DNA from: Oscillospiraceae bacterium
Lineage (GTDB): Bacteria; Bacillota_A; Clostridia; Oscillospirales; WRJC01
Direction: 5' to 3'
NCBI GenBank assembly: GCA_009785015.1
Contig: WQXD01000086.1
Span: 1-11,871, forward strand
DNA length: 11,871 bases
The notes under the pieces were generated by a model. The model saw only the letters and a list, made by a program, of their open reading frames with translations, searched no databases and was not told where the DNA came from. How positions within the stretch are numbered: position 1 is the first letter of the stretch; every line of letters starts with the position of its first letter. The position numbers were made by a program, and so were the translations under genes. Below are positions 7,383 through 11,871 of the stretch, piece by piece.

Positions 7383-10071
7383 GCGTTGTCAGGCTCTGAG
7401 CGGGCAAAATTATTTTGTCGGGGGAAACCTGTTCGGTTTTCTTTTCGTCCAGCGTCGACTTCCAGATTTCACGGAAATTTATCAAACCGGAAAGTTTTAT
7501 TGGCCGCGTTTGTCCGGGATTCCATAACCTCAATATGATTTCATCGCCGGTTTCGGATTTTTTAAGGCAGCTTATATACGGCTTGGCGCCGCCGCCGCAA
7601 TCTGCGTATTCCAGCGAAATAAATGACGCGGAACCCGGCAAAACCCCGGACTGGATTTTTCCGCTTTCGGCCAATAAGCCGCGGCGGTAATTGGCCGCTT
7701 GTTCCAAACACATATCAGGCGCGCCGCAGCCGGGAAATATGGCGTATTCAAACGTATATGCTCCCAAAGACTGCAAATCGGGGGCGGGATAATTTGCCCC
7801 CGCCGGAGAACCGACACTTCCGCAAGAGCGAAGCAGCTCTATATATAAACGTACGCCGCCGTCATATTTGATTGTTTCATATGCCGGCAGCCCTTTGGCC
7901 GATACGCAGAAAGTATCGCGCATATCTCTATCTGCAACACTTACAAATTCCGAAAACGGATTTTCCCTCCACGCCAGTTCACCCGATTCGACTTTTCTTT
8001 CCATGATGCTGTAATGGTCGAACGCGTGTGAAATGCCGGCTTTTATATCCAAATCAAACACAGCCCGCAAACAATGGTCCTTGCAGGTATTTTCCATTTC
8101 AATTTTTACGTCGAGATAATCCAATCCGCCGTAAAGAGCCGCTTGTATCTTTATATTTACGGGTTTTTTTATTTCAGAGCGCTTGCCTTCCACAATATTT
8201 TGCGGCAGCAAAAAATCGAACGTCGTTTCAAAAACCGCGCAGTGTTCATAATATTCCGCAAGTTTCCATTCGGCTTTTATTTTTTTTGAATTGTATTCGT
8301 CCGGTTTGTCAAATTCAAAGTGTTCGTATGAATTTCCGGCCTCTTCCCTGTCGGCGAAATAATTCAAACCTCGATAACAGCGCCCGCTTTTTTTATCCGT
8401 GACGTCAAACGTAGCGTTGCCGTTGAATTTTACTTTTATACGCTCGTTTTCCATTCCCATGCCGTTTTCAGCAACGGTTATATCGGATTCAAACCCGTCT
8501 TTTTTTGCGGACGGCAGCGGCAGCAGACTGTAAGTTTCATATCCCATCGAAGGTATATCATCTGCGACAAAATCTATGTCAAGAACGGTAAATACCGAAT
8601 CTTCAGGTTCGCTTCCGTCCGCGGTTTTTGATATGACGTCTGCCAGCATTCCGCTTGTCATGTATACGCTTTCCAAATCTTTTTTCTTATCGGTTACATG
8701 GCGTATATGCGAAAAAACATAGTTGCCCTTCGCGTCATATAACGCATATGCGCCGTGATTAAAACGTTTCGGTACGCGTATAAGACTTCGTACATGGCCG
8801 CCGCGTTTATGTCCGAGCGGATTGATTATGAAAAGCGGAACCGCCTTGCCGTCAATATTATATATATCCGACGTGTCTATTTTGTCAGTTAGGGAATGTA
8901 TGGCGTCCTTGCGCAAATATGTTCCCGTATTCAATATATATTCGCTTCTGTTGACCATGTCCCTGTTTACCTGATCCAAATTGCAGCCGCATATGGAGTC
9001 GTGGGGGTGATTCAATATGTGCTGCCTCCAAAGATTATTCAAATGCCCGTGCGGATATTTGGTATTTGCGGCGAAGCTCGTTATGGCGTAAAGCGGTTCC
9101 AGTTCGCAGGATAACAATATATCGCATTTGTCGTTTAATTGTTTCATATCGATACGGCTTGTCAGTGTGCCCTCGAATATGCGGTTTTTGTATGTGCCGA
9201 AAAGTTCGCCGTAATAAGTTTTGAGGCTATTTACCCCGTCACCGTTCTGGATATATTTTATATAATCGGCGGGAATGCCGAAAACAAGCTCATATTTATC
9301 CTGATGGCCATTTATATAATCGACAATACCGATAAGCGAATTGCGCGGCTCCATATGATCCGCGCCTACGGAAACATATAGCGCCGACAATGCGGCCCTC
9401 TTTTCTTGTTCGGCAGCAAAATGCATAAAAGTCCCAAGTATATTTTCATGGTCCGGGTTATACGATTCTTTTTTGAAAATGTCCGACCAAATATCGGGAT
9501 AACTCATAAAAACCGCGTTGCCGTATCCGTGATTCAGAGCTGTTACGCCCGAGCCGTCCGCGCTTTTCCATATAAATTCCGTATTGGGCAAATCATCGTT
9601 CCAATATGGCCGCCCCCGTCCGAATGTGGCGCTGTTTATGCCGAATCCCTGCAAAATCATAGGCAGCGAAGCTATGCTTCCAAACGAATCCGGAACATAT
9701 CCTATCATCAAAGGCTCTCCGCCGAGCTTTCGAACTTTCGCCATACCGAGCATCAGATTGCGTATGGTCGCCTCTCCGCTTTGCAAAAACTGGTCCGCCA
9801 AAACATACCATGGACCTGCCGCAAACCTTCCGGATTTCAAATATCCGGACAATTTTTCTCTGTTTTCCGGTTTGATTTCGAGATAATCGTCGAACACGGC
9901 GGATTGCCCGTCCAAATAAAAAGTATATTTTTGGTGTTTGTCCATAATTTCAAGAAGATTGTCAATTAAATTCACAAGCCTTACTCTGTATTGCCCGAAT
10001 GTCATTATCCATTCCCTGTCCCAATGCGTCGTTGGGCATACAAACGCTTTTTTTCTCTTAAGATCACCCAT
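7369..10071 (-). CDS. GH38 alpha-mannosidase-like glycoside hydrolase (MngB-like, 900 aa)
   Basis: Predicted retaining alpha-mannosidase that removes terminal alpha-mannose from oligosaccharides or mannosides. There is no signal peptide or membrane segment, so it should act in the cytoplasm on imported sugars. GH38 hallmarks are visible: THWDREW near the N-terminus (H16 and D18, expected zinc ligands), VPDSFG (126-131; D128 is the expected nucleophile and third ligand), GADHMEP (236-242), and NHPHDSICGC (354-363; H357 as the fourth ligand). The spacing and the N-terminal QYRVRL segment resemble mannosylglycerate hydrolase-type GH38 enzymes, and 900 residues is a normal length for that group. 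The C-terminal ~500 residues are beta-rich, as expected for GH38. The ATG at 10071 follows AGAAAGGA with 8-base spacing. The gene begins 15 bases after the stop of the solute-binding protein, indicating co-transcription. Its last four codons and stop lie in the 59-bp repeat. The exact substrate (mannosylglycerate, N-glycan fragments, other mannosides) cannot be told from sequence. Confidence 0.92.
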   Translation of the reverse strand: MGDLKRKKAFVCPTTHWDREWIMTFGQYRVRLVNLIDNLLEIMDKHQKYTFYLDGQSAVFDDYLEIKPENREKLSGYLKSGRFAAGPWYVLADQFLQSGEATIRNLMLGMAKVRKLGGEPLMIGYVPDSFGSIASLPMILQGFGINSATFGRGRPYWNDDLPNTEFIWKSADGSGVTALNHGYGNAVFMSYPDIWSDIFKKESYNPDHENILGTFMHFAAEQEKRAALSALYVSVGADHMEPRNSLIGIVDYINGHQDKYELVFGIPADYIKYIQNGDGVNSLKTYYGELFGTYKNRIFEGTLTSRIDMKQLNDKCDILLSCELEPLYAITSFAANTKYPHGHLNNLWRQHILNHPHDSICGCNLDQVNRDMVNRSEYILNTGTYLRKDAIHSLTDKIDTSDIYNIDGKAVPLFIINPLGHKRGGHVRSLIRVPKRFNHGAYALYDAKGNYVFSHIRHVTDKKKDLESVYMTSGMLADVISKTADGSEPEDSVFTVLDIDFVADDIPSMGYETYSLLPLPSAKKDGFESDITVAENGMGMENERIKVKFNGNATFDVTDKKSGRCYRGLNYFADREEAGNSYEHFEFDKPDEYNSKKIKAEWKLAEYYEHCAVFETTFDFLLPQNIVEGKRSEIKKPVNIKIQAALYGGLDYLDVKIEMENTCKDHCLRAVFDLDIKAGISHAFDHYSIMERKVESGELAWRENPFSEFVSVADRDMRDTFCVSAKGLPAYETIKYDGGVRLYIELLRSCGSVGSPAGANYPAPDLQSLGAYTFEYAIFPGCGAPDMCLEQAANYRRGLLAESGKIQSGVLPGSASFISLEYADCGGGAKPYISCLKKSETGDEIILRLWNPGQTRPIKLSGLINFREIWKSTLDEKKTEQVSPDKIILPAQSLTTLVLV

Positions 10072-10079
10072 ACATCGAT

Positions 10080-10085
10080 TCCTTT
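10080..10085 (-). promoter_or_regulatory. Ribosome binding site of the GH38 gene
   Basis: AAAGGA on the minus strand, 8 bases before the ATG at 10071. It begins two bases after the TGA of the upstream lipoprotein gene (10089-10087), so translation may be partly coupled. Confidence 0.75.
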
Positions 10086-10086
10086 C

Positions 10087-11586
10087 TCACATACCTGCGT
10101 ATGCGTCCAGCAATTTATCAATTGCCGCCTGTACTTTATCTTGATTTTGCTCATATAACGAAACAACATTGTTTTGATTTTTATTGACCATCGTATATAT
10201 TCTTTCGCGCATGCCTCCGAAGTTATACGTCATGTCCACGGCGTATTTGCGCTGCCTGAAAATAATGTCGAGCATGGCGGCGCTTTCAGCGTCGCGGGTA
10301 TTTTTTCTGAGCAGGGTTATATCGTAATATGCCGGCAGTATATAATTTCTGCCCTCGAAAGCCATATCTTCGATAAGCGAGCCTATCATTTCGGCATTTT
10401 CATCTGGCATGGACGAAGGCACGCTGACTGCGATAACGTCGGCTACGACAAGCGAATAATATTCGCTTTGCGATTCGTCATACTTGGGGAACGGAAGAAC
10501 GCCGAAATCAGATTCCATATAACGGTAACGCCGCGTCACATCCAAAACCTCGCACATGAACAGCGCGCGGTCTTCCGTGAACAGTTTTCCGGCATATCCC
10601 CATTCTCCGGACGGAACTTTCCATTTTGAATTGCTTGGGTTGAATACAGCTTCGCCGTCGTTCATCAAACGGTTTATCTTGTCGATGACGTCCGAAAACT
10701 TCTGATCGTTCATGTTGAACACAATTTCAGTTTCGGATATTTTTTCGAATATATTGCTGTTGCAGCCGGTTAATAGTGCCACTGTTAGAAAATCATACGA
10801 AAATATGCCGAACTGGTCGTCAAAAGTCATCTTTCCGTCGCCGTCCAGGTCAGCGGCCGCCATGCGCATGATTTCGTCAAATTTGTCTATTGTCCATTTG
10901 CCGTCGGCGACAAGCTGATACAGATTTTCTATCCCGTAATTCTGGTGCATCAATTTATTGAAATACAAAACAAACGTGCCGTCATAGGCGTACATGTGTA
11001 TATCCCCCGCAAGAGAAAACATTTTGCCGGCAAGCGAACAGTCGCGCACAATCGTGGAATCCCACCATATATTCGACGAATCTATATACGGCATTTTATT
11101 GAGATCGTACAAATGGCCTTCCGAGGAAAGCGGTATAGCCTGATAAATCCGCGGAAATATGATATCGAACATATTATCCTGCGCGAGTATGGAATTTTTT
11201 ACTGTCTTTTCAAAATTCAGATAACCAATATCAATCTGCTTCAAATTGACGTTATATCGGTCTTCGATTATTTTGTTTCGCCGGTATGTCGCGTCATAAA
11301 CAGGCTCTCCGGTTTCGGCTTCCGGACAGACTGTATCATACCCCCACAGAGTTTCGACAGGAACCGCCATGACAATGTCGCGCCCCCCGAAATCATTTGC
11401 AGGTATATCGGGGCGTTTGATTGAAACTCCGCCGTCTTCTTCCGTATTGCTGCCGTTGTCTTCAGCTGCATCGTTTGTAACTGCGGCGGATTGGTTTTCC
11501 GGACTTTTTGCATCGCCGCAGCCGATTATCACAGCCATCGTCAAAACGGAGGCAAAAAATAAAAATACTTTTGATAATTTTTTCAT
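10087..11586 (-). CDS. Extracellular solute-binding lipoprotein of an ABC sugar importer (499 aa)
   Basis: Predicted membrane-anchored binding protein that captures a sugar or oligosaccharide outside the cell. The N-terminus has a Lys-rich start, a hydrophobic core and a lipobox ending IIGC, with lipidated Cys at residue 23. A polar, acidic linker (~26-55, NDAAEDNGSNTEEDGG) separates the anchor from the folded part. The body fits the large family-1 binding proteins of Bacillota: an AETGEPVYDATYRRN segment near residue 90, WTIDKFDEIMR (231-241), and a calcium-loop-like DLDGDGKMTFDD (246-257) common in this group. The ATG at 11586 is preceded by AAAGGAG. It is the first gene of the minus-strand operon, followed after 15 bases by the GH38 gene. 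The usual permease and ATPase genes do not follow it, so it must borrow a transporter from elsewhere or from beyond the right edge. The ligand is unknown; the downstream mannosidase hints at a mannose-containing glycan. Confidence 0.88.
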   Translation of the reverse strand: MKKLSKVFLFFASVLTMAVIIGCGDAKSPENQSAAVTNDAAEDNGSNTEEDGGVSIKRPDIPANDFGGRDIVMAVPVETLWGYDTVCPEAETGEPVYDATYRRNKIIEDRYNVNLKQIDIGYLNFEKTVKNSILAQDNMFDIIFPRIYQAIPLSSEGHLYDLNKMPYIDSSNIWWDSTIVRDCSLAGKMFSLAGDIHMYAYDGTFVLYFNKLMHQNYGIENLYQLVADGKWTIDKFDEIMRMAAADLDGDGKMTFDDQFGIFSYDFLTVALLTGCNSNIFEKISETEIVFNMNDQKFSDVIDKINRLMNDGEAVFNPSNSKWKVPSGEWGYAGKLFTEDRALFMCEVLDVTRRYRYMESDFGVLPFPKYDESQSEYYSLVVADVIAVSVPSSMPDENAEMIGSLIEDMAFEGRNYILPAYYDITLLRKNTRDAESAAMLDIIFRQRKYAVDMTYNFGGMRERIYTMVNKNQNNVVSLYEQNQDKVQAAIDKLLDAYAGM

Positions 11587-11591
11587 TAAAA

Positions 11592-11598
11592 CTCCTTT
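11592..11598 (-). promoter_or_regulatory. Ribosome binding site of the solute-binding protein
   Basis: AAAGGAG on the minus strand, 5 bases before the ATG at 11586. It is close to the anti-Shine-Dalgarno complement and fixes the start just ahead of the lipoprotein signal. Confidence 0.85.
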
Positions 11599-11656
11599 AA
11601 TTTCTTTTCATCTTTATTGATGTGGATTCGTTTTCGGTATATTTACGGATATTTTT

Positions 11657-11685
11657 ATTTTATCATATTTTATATTTTTATTCAA
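11657..11685 (-). promoter_or_regulatory. Candidate promoter of the lipoprotein-GH38 operon
   Basis: On the minus strand, TTGAAT (11685-11680), a 17-bp spacer and TAAAAT (11662-11657). The leader to the ATG would be about 64 nt. The DNA is extremely AT-rich, so chance matches are likely and a neighbouring TATGAT could be the true -10. Confidence 0.45.
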
Positions 11686-11692
11686 ATAATAT

Positions 11693-11721
11693 TTGTAAAT
11701 TTTCTTTTTTTGTGATATAAT
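11693..11721 (+). promoter_or_regulatory. Divergent extended -10 promoter reading out of the window
   Basis: On the plus strand, TTGTAA (11693-11698), a 17-bp spacer and a perfect TATAAT (11716-11721) preceded by TGA, giving an extended -10 (TGATATAAT). Transcription would begin near 11728 and run through the hairpin at 11792-11833 toward a gene beyond the right edge. It is almost back to back with, and partly overlaps, the minus-strand promoter candidate. Confidence 0.55.
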
Positions 11722-11791
11722 AAATCAATAAAATCAAGCTGGTAATTTTTAGTAATATAATTTGGTTGTTTTAATTTTTAACGAAGAAGGA

Positions 11792-11833
11792 GCAATTCAT
11801 TCCCCTGCTTCCGTAAGCGGCGAGATGAATTGC
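11792..11833 (+). other. 42-nt stem-loop in the leader of the divergent transcript
   Basis: GCAATTCAT (11792-11800) and ATGAATTGC (11825-11833) form a perfect 9-bp basal stem. GCTT (11807-11810) and AAGC (11815-11818) form an inner 4-bp stem with a CCGT loop on exactly the same centre. The six positions between the stems hold two C-G pairs, two G-U pairs and two mismatches, so the whole can fold as one hairpin. The Shine-Dalgarno-like AAGGAG (11787-11792) overlaps its 5' foot. The right arm contains an ATG (11825) opening a 14-codon frame that ends at 11869, with no good ribosome site. There is no U-tract after it, so it is not a terminator. It could be a cis-regulatory leader, a structured RNA, or a mobile-element end of the IS200/IS605 kind. 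Confidence 0.6.
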
Positions 11834-11871
11834 GAATCGAAAACCGAGTACGAAAAAAGATTCAAATAACC

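Noticed and set aside
11741..11782. Partial resemblance to the 59-bp repeat (TTGTTTTA and AATTTTT stretches) near the right edge.
   Set aside because: The matches are short, gapped and made of A/T runs expected in this AT-rich DNA; the GAATATTC core is absent.
11825..11869. A 14-codon ORF (ATG to TAA) starting in the hairpin's right arm, considered as a leader peptide.
   Set aside because: There is no good Shine-Dalgarno site before it, and a frame this short arises easily by chance. It is mentioned only within the hairpin entry.

Overview
The window most likely comes from a Gram-positive anaerobe of the Bacillota (Clostridia-like). The signs are a wall-anchored protein ending in three S-layer homology (SLH) domains, a solute-binding protein with a Gram-positive style lipobox, purine-rich Shine-Dalgarno sites before all three large genes, sigma-A type promoters, and AT-rich intergenic DNA around moderately GC-rich genes. 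No phylogenetic marker is present, so this placement is inference.

Layout from right to left, following the main minus-strand transcription. At the right edge (11587-11871) is a divergent promoter region. A minus-strand promoter feeds a lipoprotein solute-binding protein (11586-10087). Fifteen bases after its stop begins a cytoplasmic GH38 alpha-mannosidase-like gene (10071-7369), almost certainly in the same operon. A 197-bp gap follows, holding one copy of a perfect 59-bp repeat and a good TTGACA/TATTAT promoter. Then comes a 2214-residue secreted protein (7174-530): signal peptide, PIG-L/LmbE-type zinc de-N-acetylase, beta domains, a glutamine-amidotransferase-like region, an Ig-like array, two PDG/PGG-rich repeat blocks and three SLH domains. 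A strong hairpin terminator lies just past its stop. The second 59-bp repeat copy follows, and a small plus-strand ORF (62-313) without an ATG converges on this region from the left.

A possible shared role is glycan scavenging. The surface enzyme would de-acetylate an N-acetylated glycan at the wall, the lipoprotein would bind a released oligosaccharide, and the GH38 enzyme would remove alpha-mannose inside the cell. Family assignments rest on visible motifs; the shared substrate is inference, and no ABC permease lies in the window.

The least expected structural signal is the 59-bp perfect direct repeat (352-410 and 7324-7382). It brackets the whole surface-protein gene with sharp edges, contains a centred dyad, and supplies the last codons and stop of the mannosidase. 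At the right edge, an extended -10 promoter reads outward into a 42-nt hairpin with a perfect 9-bp basal stem; the gene it serves lies outside the window. I found no CRISPR array, tRNA, rRNA or transposase gene.
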